Assembly: GCA_009842325.1 (NCBI GenBank)
Contig: VYFQ01000016.1
Location: 142,505 to 206,504 of the forward strand
Direction: 5' to 3'
Length of the DNA stretch: 64,000 bases
Origin: Acidimicrobiaceae bacterium
Lineage (GTDB): Bacteria; Actinomycetota; Acidimicrobiia; Acidimicrobiales; Aldehydirespiratoraceae
The notes beneath the pieces were generated by a model that did no database searches, was not told the origin of the DNA, and saw nothing but the letters and a program-made list of their open reading frames with translations. The translations under genes were made by a program, and so were the position numbers. Below are positions 49,084-58,116 of the stretch, one piece after another. Numbering within the stretch: position 1 is the stretch's first letter; each line of letters begins with the position of its first letter.

Positions 49084-50136
49084 CTAGCGGGCTGGCGGGG
49101 CATAAATGAGCCCGCCGTCTAGCCAGCTTGCGTTGACGGTGCCTTGGCGACTCAACCCGACCGGGGTCAGGTGCCGGTCGAAGATGTCGCTGTAGTTCCC
49201 GACCTGCTTGATGACCTGGTAGAACGCGTCAGGGGCCAGGCCCATCGCAGTCTGCAGCTCCCCCTCCGACCCCAGCAGGCGGGCGACCTCGACGTCGGGG
49301 GGATCGGCAGCCACCGACTCGACGTTGGCCCGGGTGACCCCCTTCTCGTCGGCAATGATGGTGGCGTACACCACCCAGTCGACCACGTCGCCGAACTGCG
49401 GGTCGCCGTGCGCATAGGCCGGCGCCAGCGGCTCCTTTGAGATCGGGGTCGGCGGGAAGATCACCCAGCGTTGCCCCTCGGGCTGCTGGGTGGACCTGCG
49501 GCCCACGAGGCCAGAGCCGTCGGTGGTCATCACGTCACAGGCACCGGAGACGAAGTCCTCCACCACCAGGTCTCGGCCCTCGAGGCTCCTGACGGTGACC
49601 TGCACCCCGGCCTCGGCGGCTGCGTCGATGAGATTCAGCTCCGTCGTGGAGCCAGCGTTGACGCACACCACCGCCCCAGCCAGGTCAGCCACCGTCGAGG
49701 ACTCGGTGTAGCCGTCCGCAGCCCGGGCCATGAACTGCTGCCCGTCGTAGAAGATCACCGGCCCGAAGTCCACGCCCTCGGCGGTGTCACGACTCTGAGT
49801 GACGGTGGTGTTGCGAAACAGCACGTCCACCTGCCCGCTCCGCACCGCGCCGAACCGCTCAGAGGACGCCAACGGCACGAACATCACCGCATCGGCGTCA
49901 CCCAACACGGCGGCGGCAACCGCCCGGCAGTAGTCAACGTCAAAGCCCGCGTAGGAGCCATCGGCCTGACGCTCAGAGAACCCCACCGATGTGCCCGACA
50001 CCCCACACATCAGCTCACCCCTGGCCCCGACCTCATCCAATAGACCGCTCTCTGCGGCGGGGGATTCCCGCTCCCCGGAGGTGCAGGACCCCAGCACTAA
50101 CCCCAGCACCAAGACCACAGCGGTCAGTCGCTTCAT
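49084..50136 (-). CDS. Amino-acid ABC transporter substrate-binding lipoprotein
   Basis: 350 residues. Signal peptide with lipobox LGSC, then a family-3 solute-binding fold: GELMCGVSGTSVGFSERQAD, YAGFDVDYCRAVAAAVLGD, VDVLFRNTTVTQSRDTAEGV, and the C-terminal QVGNYSDIFDRHL. This pattern matches the general L-amino-acid (AapJ-type) binding proteins. No permease or ATPase genes are adjacent, so it is an orphan component. It starts close to a TGTATT box and may be leaderless. Confidence 0.92.
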   Translation of the reverse strand: MKRLTAVVLVLGLVLGSCTSGERESPAAESGLLDEVGARGELMCGVSGTSVGFSERQADGSYAGFDVDYCRAVAAAVLGDADAVMFVPLASSERFGAVRSGQVDVLFRNTTVTQSRDTAEGVDFGPVIFYDGQQFMARAADGYTESSTVADLAGAVVCVNAGSTTELNLIDAAAEAGVQVTVRSLEGRDLVVEDFVSGACDVMTTDGSGLVGRRSTQQPEGQRWVIFPPTPISKEPLAPAYAHGDPQFGDVVDWVVYATIIADEKGVTRANVESVAADPPDVEVARLLGSEGELQTAMGLAPDAFYQVIKQVGNYSDIFDRHLTPVGLSRQGTVNASWLDGGLIYAPPAR

Positions 50137-50175
50137 GGGGCCAATACAACCACGAAAGGCCCTGCGCGGGCGCTA

Positions 50176-51189
50176 TCAGCGGGTCCGGGCGGCGCGGCGG
50201 GCCTTCATTCGCTGGCGCATCTTGGCGTGGGCCTCGGGCGTGCCGTCGTGGAAGGTGCCGAACAGCCTGTCCAGCGGCACGGGCCGGTTGCCGTAGTTGC
50301 ACTCGAAGTACCGGTGGTGCAGGTGGTGGAAGTAGTCGGCGCCCTTCATGGAGCGTCCCCCGCGCCGGCCGAGCTCGTAGCGCTCGAACCCCGAGTGGGT
50401 CACCGCGGTGGCGATGCTGTTGGACGACAGGGTGAGGATCAGGATGAACGGGTGGGCCGGCACCACCCACCACAGCACGAACATGCTGAGGTACATCATG
50501 TGCTCGACCGGGTGCATCGACAGGCCGCTCCACGGCCCCGGGTTGACGTTGCGGTGATGCAGGTAGTGGACATGGTCGTACACCCAGCGCGTGTGCAGCA
50601 CCCGGTGGATGAAGTAGAAGTGGGTCACCGACCACAGCGACGTGAACACGGTGAGCGCCGACAGGTACAGCCACCCCGAACTCCACTCCACTTGCCGGAT
50701 CCAGTCGTTGGCGTAGAACCACAGGGTCAGCGCCTCGTAGGCGGTCCACACCGAGCAGCCGCTGACCAGGCACCAGAAGATGTTGTCGCGGGTCTGGTTG
50801 TTCCACAGGAACTCCCGGTTGGTGGTGCTCAGCCACTGGCGCTCGTACTTGTAGCGCTGCTGCTGGACCCGCCGGACGTACAGCGCCACATGCAGCGTTC
50901 CCGCCACCAGGGTGAACATCACGACGTTGCGGGCGTAGATCTCCAGAACCCACCTCGGGCTCAGGGTCGCCATGCGCTCCATCGACGGGGTGAAGAAGTT
51001 CCACGCCACCGCGGCGACGCCTACCCAGAGCATCCCCTGGGGCAGCATCATCGAGAAGATGTGCCGCAACGTCGCCGCCGGCCGTGGTGGCCAGTCCAGA
51101 ATCGGCGACACCGTGATGGGCACGTCCGGCTCGAAACCCCTCGCCCCCGGGCTGGGCGAGGTGCCGGCAGCAGAGCGGGCGTCCGCCAT
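50176..51189 (-). CDS. Sterol desaturase / fatty acid hydroxylase family protein
   Basis: 337 residues. Several membrane helices and the di-iron histidine clusters of the family: HFYFIHRVLH, HVHYLHHRNVNP, HPVEHM and DYFHHLHHRYFECNYG. These enzymes use O2 to hydroxylate or desaturate lipids in the membrane. The ATG at 51189 is chosen because GGGAGG lies 8 bases upstream; an upstream GTG (51210) is less likely. It stands apart from the P450s near 1-4 kb, but the theme of lipid oxygenation is shared. Confidence 0.92.
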   Translation of the reverse strand: MADARSAAGTSPSPGARGFEPDVPITVSPILDWPPRPAATLRHIFSMMLPQGMLWVGVAAVAWNFFTPSMERMATLSPRWVLEIYARNVVMFTLVAGTLHVALYVRRVQQQRYKYERQWLSTTNREFLWNNQTRDNIFWCLVSGCSVWTAYEALTLWFYANDWIRQVEWSSGWLYLSALTVFTSLWSVTHFYFIHRVLHTRWVYDHVHYLHHRNVNPGPWSGLSMHPVEHMMYLSMFVLWWVVPAHPFILILTLSSNSIATAVTHSGFERYELGRRGGRSMKGADYFHHLHHRYFECNYGNRPVPLDRLFGTFHDGTPEAHAKMRQRMKARRAARTR

Positions 51190-51257
51190 CGCCAGCGCCT
51201 CCCTGGTCACTCAATGTCTGGCGTGACGATACACCCCCCTGAGCCAGGAAGAGCGGG

Positions 51258-52280
51258 CTAGTTGTAGCCGACGAGTGCTTCGCAGATGGTCCTCGTCAGC
51301 AGGGTGGTCACGTAGTACGGATCCGCATTGGCGTTGGGGCGGCGGTCCTCGATGTAGCCCTTGCCGTCGCGGGCCACCTGCCAGGGGATCCGCACCGAGG
51401 CACCCCTGTCCGACACACCGTAGGAGTACTGGTCATAGCGCTCGGTCTCGTGCTCGCCGGTCAACCGGAACTCGATGCCCGCGCCGTAGCCGGCCAGGTG
51501 CTCCTCAGGCTTGCCCGCCATGCCCAGGGCCTCGCAGGCCGCGATGATCGGCTCGTAGCCCTCGCGCATCGCACGCGTCGACACGTTGGTGTGCATTCCC
51601 GCGCCGTTCCAGTCGCCCAGCATCGGCTTGGGTTCGATGGTCACCTCGATGCCGTGCTTCTCCGCGAGGCGGAACAGCAGGTAGCGGGCCACCCACATGT
51701 GGTCGGCGACCGTGACGGTGTCCAAGGGTCCGATCTGGAACTCCCACTGGCCCGGCATGACCTCGGCATTGGTCCCGGCGATGGTCAAACCGGCCTGGAT
51801 GCACGCGGTGGTGTGCTCCTCGATCAGGTCACGACCCGAGATGCGACCGGCACCGACCCCGCAGTAGTACGGGCCCTGCGGCGGCGGGAACCCCGCCGGG
51901 GGGAAGCCGGCCGGCCAACGCGTGGTGGCGTCCAGCAGCGTGTACTCCTGCTCCATCCCGAACCACGGAGCCTGGTCCTTGTACTTCTCGTACACGGCCA
52001 CACACTCAGCCCGCCGGTTGGTCGGATGCGGCGACAGATCATGGGTGAGCAGGGTCTCACACAGCACCAGGATGTTGTCGCCGCCGCGAACCGGGTCACC
52101 GCAGGTAAACACCGGCTTCAACACCACATCGGAGTTGTCGCCCGTGGCCTGATTGGTGGAAGAACCGTCAAAGCCCCAGATCGGAGGGGATTCGTCGTTC
52201 TGGAGGATCTTCGTCTTGGTGCGGATCGCACCCACCGGCTCAACGCCGTCAATCCACAAGTACTCAGCCCGATAAGTCAC
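51258..52280 (-). CDS. glnII: Glutamine synthetase type II
   Basis: 340 residues, the short eukaryote-like GSII of Streptomyces and Frankia. Motifs: YLWIDG, WGFDGSSTNQATGDNSD, WFGMEQEYTLLD, the ammonium/ATP region GTNAEVMPGQWEFQIGP and DWNGAGMHTNVST, and VRIPWQVARDGKGYIEDRRP. It makes glutamine from glutamate and ammonia. GTG start with GGAGG 4 bases upstream. Divergent from glnA with a GlnR-box-like site between. Confidence 0.96.
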   Translation of the reverse strand: MTYRAEYLWIDGVEPVGAIRTKTKILQNDESPPIWGFDGSSTNQATGDNSDVVLKPVFTCGDPVRGGDNILVLCETLLTHDLSPHPTNRRAECVAVYEKYKDQAPWFGMEQEYTLLDATTRWPAGFPPAGFPPPQGPYYCGVGAGRISGRDLIEEHTTACIQAGLTIAGTNAEVMPGQWEFQIGPLDTVTVADHMWVARYLLFRLAEKHGIEVTIEPKPMLGDWNGAGMHTNVSTRAMREGYEPIIAACEALGMAGKPEEHLAGYGAGIEFRLTGEHETERYDQYSYGVSDRGASVRIPWQVARDGKGYIEDRRPNANADPYYVTTLLTRTICEALVGYN

Positions 52281-52352
52281 GACGCCTCCTAGTTGCGTGC
52301 ACGCGTCCAGCAGGAGCCGGACGCTTGTCGCAGGGCAATCTGGTGGGACTTT

Positions 52353-52390
52353 GTTTCGCGCCTGTTGCCCGATTGTGAATATTGCGTTAA
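52353..52390. promoter_or_regulatory. GlnR-box-like site between glnII and glnA
   Basis: On the minus strand four 5-mers recur with exact 6-base gaps: TTAAC, TTCAC, GCAAC, GAAAC. The known actinobacterial GlnR box is gTnAC-n6-GaAAC repeated. The last element is perfect, the first and third match at most positions. A glnR gene lies 1.4 kb away, so both synthetase genes are probably GlnR targets. Confidence 0.55.
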
Positions 52391-52432
52391 CGCCGGCAGA
52401 GGCCCCGGCTCAAGGGCCTACCCTCGAGGACC

Positions 52433-53767
52433 ATGGATCGCCAGCAGGACTACGTGCTTCGGACGTCGGAAGAGCGCGGCGTCCGCCTGGTCCGGCTCTG
52501 GTTCACCGACGTGCTCGGGCAGCTGAAGTCGGTGGCCATATCGCCGGCCGAGCTCGAGGATGCCTTCAGCGAGGGCGTGGAGTTCGACGGGTCCGCGATC
52601 GACGGGTTCAGCCGGGTCAACGAGGCCGACGTGCTGGCCAGGCCCGACGCGGCCACGTTCGAGCTGCTGCCCTGGGCCGACGCCAGCGAGCCGACGGCCC
52701 GCATGTTCTGCGACATCGAGACGGTCGGCGGGCTCCCCTTCGACGGCGATCCCCGGCAGGTCCTGCGCCGCACTGTCAACGCGGCCCGAGAGCAGGGATA
52801 CGAGTTCATGACGGCGCCCGAGGTGGAGTTCTTCTACTTCGAGTCCGACGATCCGGCCGACGGCCGGCCCCAGCCCCTGGACCAAGCGTCGTACTTCGAC
52901 CTCACCACTCTCGACGTCGCCAGCGGCCTGCGCCGGAGCACGCTGCACATGCTCGAGGCCATGGGCATCGGCGTCGAGTACTCGTTCCACGAGGACAGCC
53001 CCAGCCAGCACGAGATCGATCTGCGCTACACCGAGGCCCTGGAGATGGCCGACAACGTGATGACGTTGAGGCTGGTCGTGAAGCGCATCGCCATGGCCCA
53101 CGGCGCCTACGCCACGTTCATACCCAAGCCGCTCAACGGCGTGCAGGGCTCGGGCATGCACACCCACATGTCGCTGTTCCGCGAGGGCGCCAACGCCTTC
53201 CACGACGCCGACGACGGTGCCGGGGTCTCCGGAGTCGGGCGCCATTTCATGGCCGGGGTCCTGGCCCATGCCCGGGAGATCACCGCGGTGGCCAACCAGC
53301 TGGTCAACTCCTACAAGCGGCTCGGCGAGGCGTCGGAGGCGCCCCAGCACGTGGTCTGGGCCCGCAACAACCGCTCCGCGCTGGTGCGGGTGCCGCGGCA
53401 CCGGCGGGCCAAGCCCGAATCGACCCGCATCGAGTACCGGGCCCTGGACCCAGCCTGCAACCCGTACCTGGCCTTCGCGCTGCTGCTGGCTGCAGGGATG
53501 CGAGGCATCGAGCATCGCTACGAGCTGCCCGACGAGACGACTCACAACCTGTTCGACCCGTCCCTCGACCGGACCGGGAGCGGTGTGGAACTGCTGCCCC
53601 GCTCCCTCGACGAGGCGCTCGACGTGATGGAGAAGTCGCAACTGGTGCGGGACACGCTGGGCGAACACATCTTCGAGTGGTTCCTGCGCAACAAGCGCGC
53701 CGAGTGGGACAGCTACCGGACCCAGGTCACGCCCTGGGAACTGGAGCGCTACCTGCCCCGTTGGTGA
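52433..53767 (+). CDS. glnA: Glutamine synthetase type I, short form (GlnA2-like)
   Basis: 444 residues. GSI motifs: VEFDGSAIDGFSRVNEADV, APEVEFFYF, metal and ammonium region SFHEDSPSQHEIDLRY, KPLNGVQGSGMHTHMSL and the ATP-site ALVRVPRHRRAKPESTRIE. The short length and absence of the NLYxLP adenylylation loop (here the site reads HNLFDPSLDRTGSG) match the unregulated GSI-alpha/GlnA2 class, so no GlnE control is expected. GAGG lies 3 bases before the ATG. glnR follows after 7 bases. Confidence 0.95.
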   Translation: MDRQQDYVLRTSEERGVRLVRLWFTDVLGQLKSVAISPAELEDAFSEGVEFDGSAIDGFSRVNEADVLARPDAATFELLPWADASEPTARMFCDIETVGGLPFDGDPRQVLRRTVNAAREQGYEFMTAPEVEFFYFESDDPADGRPQPLDQASYFDLTTLDVASGLRRSTLHMLEAMGIGVEYSFHEDSPSQHEIDLRYTEALEMADNVMTLRLVVKRIAMAHGAYATFIPKPLNGVQGSGMHTHMSLFREGANAFHDADDGAGVSGVGRHFMAGVLAHAREITAVANQLVNSYKRLGEASEAPQHVVWARNNRSALVRVPRHRRAKPESTRIEYRALDPACNPYLAFALLLAAGMRGIEHRYELPDETTHNLFDPSLDRTGSGVELLPRSLDEALDVMEKSQLVRDTLGEHIFEWFLRNKRAEWDSYRTQVTPWELERYLPRW

Positions 53768-53774
53768 TGGCGGC

Positions 53775-54476
53775 TTGACTGACCGGCTGCTGATCGTCCA
53801 TCCCGACCCTCCACCACCGGAGTTGGCCCAGGCCCTCGATGTGGCCGGGTACTCCTGGAGGGGGGCCAACGGTGCCGAGGACCTCCTTCGAGCCGGGTCC
53901 GGCAGCGGGGGTCGGTACGCCGCCGCCGTCGTGGCCGTTGGCGACGGGGCCGCAGCGAGGCAGGCCGCGCTCGGGTTCTGCCGGACCCTACGGGACACCG
54001 AGGGGCCAGTCGGCGTGCTGGTGGTGGTGAGCCACCGAAGCATCGCCGAACTGGAGACTCATCTCGATCTGTTCGACGACTTCTGCCGGTGGCCGCCGGC
54101 CCACGGGGAGCTCGAAGCACGCCTCAGCCACCTGCTGGCCCGCCGGTCGTCGGCCGGATCGGAACCCGAGACGGTCACCTTCGGCGAGCTGGTGTTGAAC
54201 CTCGACACCTACCAGGCCGCCATCGCGGGCCAGCCCCTGGACCTCACGTACATGGAGTACGAGCTGTTGCGGTTCCTGGCGGCGCGGCCCGGAAAGGTCT
54301 TCACCCGCGAGGACCTCCTGAGCCGGGTTTGGGGGTACGACTACTTCGGCGGGGCCCGAACGGTGGACGTCCATGTTCGCCGGGTGCGAGCCAAGCTGGG
54401 TGAAGAGCACGCCGGCCTGATCCAGACGATCAGGTCGGTGGGCTACTGCTTCGGCCGCTCCCACTGGGGCGCCTGA
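53775..54476 (+). CDS. glnR: GlnR-type nitrogen response regulator
   Basis: 233 residues. The C-terminal OmpR-type winged helix (LDLTYMEYELLRFLAA, TREDLLSRVWGYDYFGGART, VDVHVRRVRAKLG) is very like actinobacterial GlnR. The N-terminal receiver is degenerate, without a clear phosphorylation Asp, as in GlnR, which acts unphosphorylated. The start is a TTG at 53775, the only upstream in-frame start near the glnA stop. Co-transcribed with glnA; expected to control nitrogen genes, including glnA/glnII through the site at 52353. Confidence 0.9.
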   Translation: MTDRLLIVHPDPPPPELAQALDVAGYSWRGANGAEDLLRAGSGSGGRYAAAVVAVGDGAAARQAALGFCRTLRDTEGPVGVLVVVSHRSIAELETHLDLFDDFCRWPPAHGELEARLSHLLARRSSAGSEPETVTFGELVLNLDTYQAAIAGQPLDLTYMEYELLRFLAARPGKVFTREDLLSRVWGYDYFGGARTVDVHVRRVRAKLGEEHAGLIQTIRSVGYCFGRSHWGA

Positions 54477-54503
54477 TCCTCTGGTCGCGCTGCGACGGCT
54501 CCT

Positions 54504-56867
54504 CTACCGACCAGTGCCCGCCAGTCGTGCCGCCGAACGGATGGCGTCAATGTCGATGTAGCAGCCCTGCAGGTGCCGGCGCTCGGTCACCGGGAATGCC
54601 CGCCGGCCGTGCAGCACCCGGCGGTTGTCGAACGCCACCAGCTCGCCGGGCCGCAAAGTGATCTCGATCCCGACGTCGTCGCGGTCGAGGAGATCGACCA
54701 ACGTCCGGTAGGCGCGGTAGAACGTCACCGCGTCGGCTCGGTCGGCCCCTAGCGGCTCCATTGAGCGGTTGTTGACGCTCACAGCCCGTACTGCGCCGTC
54801 GCAGTCGAGTTCGATCAGGGGACGCCGGGCCTGCAGATCAACACCGCCGCTGCGATAGCGGAACGTGACGTCGGTTGTGGTGAGCGTCCCGAACGCGGCT
54901 GGATCCTCCGCACGGAGCATCTCAGCGGCGGCGAAGCCGTCGACGAACCGGCTGGAGCCGCCGTCGTTCGCCGCGGCCAGGCAGTGCAGCAGTTGCACGG
55001 TCGGGCACGGCTCCCGGTAGGGGTTGTCGGTGTGGGCGGGAAGGGCGAGCGGCGTGAAGGCGAGGTTGACAGGGTCGGGTTCGGCGACGACGTCGAAGAG
55101 TGCGCCGTAGTTGGTTTCTCGCACGAACCCGATCGTGTTGCCGACCTCCAGGACCGTTCCCGGCTCGACCCCGCAGTCGTGAAGCAGGGCGATGCCCCGC
55201 CGGGCCAGCTGATCGACGAGCGGGCCATGATCACCGGTCCAGCTCGTGCTGCCGGCGCGCAGCTGCTCGGCGAACGCCGGCCCCCACGGCTCTGCGGGCA
55301 GGTCGCCGGGTCCTGCCGCGGGGATGCGGCAGACGTGGCGCTCGCCCGAACGGTGGTGGAGGGTGACGGTCAACTCGTCGCTGGTCCGGTCGGTGCGGAC
55401 CACCGTCCACCCTTCGAGCACGGAGGCATCGATCAGGTGCTGTCCGTTGCCCGGGTCACGGCACGAGGTGCAACGGCAGGCATCCCGTGCCCACGAGGGG
55501 TCGATCGGATGCTCCGGCTTGAGGGCGGCGGCTATCAGGCCCCGGTAAGTCTCGAGCGCAGGGACGACGAGGTCGTCGACCTTGCCTCCGTCGTCGTAAC
55601 CCCGCAGCCGCATCGCCTCCGCCGCGAAGGCGCCCGCGGCGAACGCCTCGGCGTCGCCGGCCGCCAGCGGGCCTCCCTGTTGGACCAACGACATCCTGGA
55701 AGCGACGCTGAGACGATCGTGGTAGGCCGGCTCGACGGCCACGCGGTACCGCTTGGCGGTGACGTGGCCCCGGATGGGCTCGACGATGGCGGGAGAGAGA
55801 ACCGGCTGCAGGGCCCGGGCCCCGACCTCGGCATGGCCGGGCAGGCCCCACTGGCTGGCCCGTCCGAGGACGTGACCGAGATCGTGCAGGAGGCAGGCGA
55901 GCATCATCTCGTCACCGGCACCGTCCGCCGAGGCGAGCGCCGCTGACTGCAGCGCGTGGTCGAGCATCGTCACCCGCTCGCCGTAGGTCTCCTGGGCCAT
56001 GGCGGCCAGCAGGTCCAACACGACCTCCACCAGCGGAAGCTCCCGGCCCAGCAGCGACGAGCCCTCCCAGCGGGGATCGGGCCCGAAGCCACACAGGTCG
56101 GCGACCGTGGGAGCGACATCCAGCGGCGACGCGGCCGGCCAGCCCGACCCGGCCGCAACCCGGCCCGGTGCCCGCACCACGATGAACGTCTCCATCACGT
56201 CGGAAACCTTGTCGGCGTGGCCGGTGCCGAGACCCCCGTGATCGGTGGTCACCAGCACAGCGACCTCGGGGCCTGCAGCGTCAAGCAACCGGGCCAGCTC
56301 CCTGTCGGACCGGGTGACCGCAGCCGCGTACTCGGCGCTGTCCCAGCCGTAGGCGTGACCGGCGAGATCGGGACGAACCAAATAGACGAAGACGACGTCG
56401 CAGCAGCCGCCGGTCACGGCCGCGATGGCGGCGTCTACGCAGCGGCGGTCCTCGTCGGGGTCATAGCCGCCGTCGATAACGAACCGCTGCACGGCTGCCT
56501 CCCGCTCGATCACCGCGTCCAGCGGCAGCCAGTTGATGAAGACCGCGGTCGACCGGCCGGCGCTGCGGGCCGCTTGGAGGAACGAGGGAGCGTCGGTGTG
56601 CAGGGGTGCTGGCGTGTTGCTGTACAACCCGTGGGTGGACGGGTCGACACTCCGCAGCATCGACGTGTGAACCGGCAAGGTCGTCGGCGGTATGACCGTG
56701 CGAGCCGTGAAGCAGGAAGCCCCTTCGAGGGCGAGGGTGGTGAGCGCGGGCATGGTGGCGCGAGTGATATGGCGCGGGGCCAACCCGTCGATCGATACCA
56801 CCAGCACCACAGAACGCGAAGCCGTCGTGCCAGCAGAATAGGGCCGCGGCGCCGCACAGTGGGCCAT
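54504..56867 (-). CDS. Tri-domain fusion: alkaline-phosphatase-superfamily, HD (PhnZ/TmpB-like) and 2OG dioxygenase (PhnY/TmpA-like)
   Basis: 787 residues. Residues ~18-285 form an alkaline-phosphatase-superfamily domain of the phosphodiesterase/phosphonoacetate-hydrolase type: VVSIDGLAPR, nucleophile Thr in IPPTTLPVHTSML, DLAGHAYGWDS, TTDHGGLGTGH. Residues ~290-460 form an HD-type di-iron oxygenase with PhnZ-like pattern: YGERVTMLDHALQSA, LLHDLGHVLG, GHAEVGA, RGHVTAKRYRVAVEP, SLVQQGGPL and GYDDGGKV. Residues ~470-780 resemble gamma-butyrobetaine hydroxylase: a Cys-rich zinc module ARDACRCTSCRDP, iron motif HTDNPYREPCP and distal His in VLHGRRAF. PhnY-PhnZ and TmpA-TmpB pairs cut C-P bonds by hydroxylation then oxidative cleavage. 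The phosphatase-fold domain could first free a phosphonate ester. The substrate is unproven. It starts 39 bases after ilvE. Confidence 0.88.
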   Translation of the reverse strand: MAHCAAPRPYSAGTTASRSVVLVVSIDGLAPRHITRATMPALTTLALEGASCFTARTVIPPTTLPVHTSMLRSVDPSTHGLYSNTPAPLHTDAPSFLQAARSAGRSTAVFINWLPLDAVIEREAAVQRFVIDGGYDPDEDRRCVDAAIAAVTGGCCDVVFVYLVRPDLAGHAYGWDSAEYAAAVTRSDRELARLLDAAGPEVAVLVTTDHGGLGTGHADKVSDVMETFIVVRAPGRVAAGSGWPAASPLDVAPTVADLCGFGPDPRWEGSSLLGRELPLVEVVLDLLAAMAQETYGERVTMLDHALQSAALASADGAGDEMMLACLLHDLGHVLGRASQWGLPGHAEVGARALQPVLSPAIVEPIRGHVTAKRYRVAVEPAYHDRLSVASRMSLVQQGGPLAAGDAEAFAAGAFAAEAMRLRGYDDGGKVDDLVVPALETYRGLIAAALKPEHPIDPSWARDACRCTSCRDPGNGQHLIDASVLEGWTVVRTDRTSDELTVTLHHRSGERHVCRIPAAGPGDLPAEPWGPAFAEQLRAGSTSWTGDHGPLVDQLARRGIALLHDCGVEPGTVLEVGNTIGFVRETNYGALFDVVAEPDPVNLAFTPLALPAHTDNPYREPCPTVQLLHCLAAANDGGSSRFVDGFAAAEMLRAEDPAAFGTLTTTDVTFRYRSGGVDLQARRPLIELDCDGAVRAVSVNNRSMEPLGADRADAVTFYRAYRTLVDLLDRDDVGIEITLRPGELVAFDNRRVLHGRRAFPVTERRHLQGCYIDIDAIRSAARLAGTGR

Positions 56868-56906
56868 GGCAGGCCCCGGCCGCGATCGAGAGTTCGTGGT
56901 GTCGGT

Positions 56907-57932
56907 TCAGCCGCAGACCGGGGTGCGCCAGCCGAACGGGTCCGGTGCCGCTCCCACCTGGATGTCCACCAGCGCTTGGCGCAGCCTCATCGCGTTGCGG
57001 CCCGGCTGCCCACCGCCGAACTTGAGCGTCTCGCCGTCGTGGACGATGCTGCCCACCGGCGCCAGGACCGCGGCGGTGCCGGTCAGGAAGGCCTCACCCC
57101 GCTCGGCCCAGTCGACTAACTCGTCGGGATGGATCGTACGTTCCTCGACCTGGTAGCCGAGGTGATCGGCCAACTCGATCACCGAGGCCCGGGTGATCCC
57201 GTGCAGGAAGGACTCGTCCAGGTGCCGGGTGACCACCCGCTCGTCGTCGGCGAGGAAGAAGTTGGCGGCACCCGTCTCGGTGATGTCGTTGTCGGTGGCG
57301 AACAGGATCTGGTCGATCGCCTCGCTAGCGGCCATCGAGTCCAGAGTCACACCCAAGGCCATGGCGTAGTTGGCGCCACACTTGACCATGCCGAACTTGG
57401 GCACGGTGCGGGGCACCGATGTCTCCAACAGCAGGGTGAGCGGCCGCACTCCGCCCTTGAAATAGTCGCCGACCGGGCTGTTCACCACGTACAGCAGGGC
57501 GCTGCGGGACGGGCGGGCGGCCGCGCCGATGTCAGGATCGGTGCCCACGAGGGTCGGGCGGATGTACAGCGAGCCCGGCGGATCGGGGACCTCCGGCGCG
57601 TTGGCCTCCACCGCGTCGACGATCATCCGGCGCAGCGTGCCGGGATCGATCTCGGGCAGTCGCAGCAGTGCCGCGCTGGTCGCCATCCGTTGGACGTGAC
57701 GGTCAAGGCGGAACACTGCCAGCGAACCGTCCTTCTGGCGATGGGCCTTGAGGCCCTCGAAGATCGCGCTGGCGTAATGCAGCGCGTGCGCGGCCGGGCT
57801 GATCACGTGGTCCCGGTAGGGCTCGGGTGATCCGCCGTAGACGTAAGCACCGCCGTCGGCGCGAGCGGTGGTCATCCAGTCGCACAGGACGGTCCCGAAC
57901 GGGACGGTGAACGGGTCGGGCTTGCGGGTCAC
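56907..57932 (-). CDS. ilvE: Branched-chain amino acid aminotransferase
   Basis: 341 residues, PLP fold type IV. HYASAIFEGLKAHRQKDGS and SLYIRPTLVGTD are substrate-side motifs; the PLP Lys lies in PKFGMVKCGANYAMAL, and TDNDITETGAANFF is the cofactor-phosphate region. It makes valine, leucine and isoleucine from their keto acids. The GTG at 57932 (AAGGGAG 5 bases upstream) is preferred; the longer frame would run into tRNA-Arg. The phosphonate fusion gene follows it on the same strand. Confidence 0.95.
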   Translation of the reverse strand: MTRKPDPFTVPFGTVLCDWMTTARADGGAYVYGGSPEPYRDHVISPAAHALHYASAIFEGLKAHRQKDGSLAVFRLDRHVQRMATSAALLRLPEIDPGTLRRMIVDAVEANAPEVPDPPGSLYIRPTLVGTDPDIGAAARPSRSALLYVVNSPVGDYFKGGVRPLTLLLETSVPRTVPKFGMVKCGANYAMALGVTLDSMAASEAIDQILFATDNDITETGAANFFLADDERVVTRHLDESFLHGITRASVIELADHLGYQVEERTIHPDELVDWAERGEAFLTGTAAVLAPVGSIVHDGETLKFGGGQPGRNAMRLRQALVDIQVGAAPDPFGWRTPVCG

Positions 57933-57998
57933 TCGGGCTCCCTTCGGGGTGACCGTATGTGTATAGCGGACTCTGCGACGTACACTGGCGATTCCCCA

Positions 57999-58073
57999 GC
58001 GCTCGTAGCTCAATTTGGATAGAGCATCTGACTACGGATCAGAAGGTTGGGGGTTCGAGTCCCTTCGAGCGCG
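57999..58073 (+). tRNA. tRNA-Arg(ACG)
   Basis: 75 nt. Acceptor GCGCTCG pairs with CGAGCGC, discriminator G. Anticodon stem TCTGA/TCAGA encloses loop CTACGGA, giving anticodon ACG (A34 normally becomes inosine). The T-stem has two G-U pairs. Confidence 0.94.
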
Positions 58074-58116
58074 CTGAGCCCACCTGCTGCCAGGCTGGAC
58101 CGCCGTCGACGGTGCT

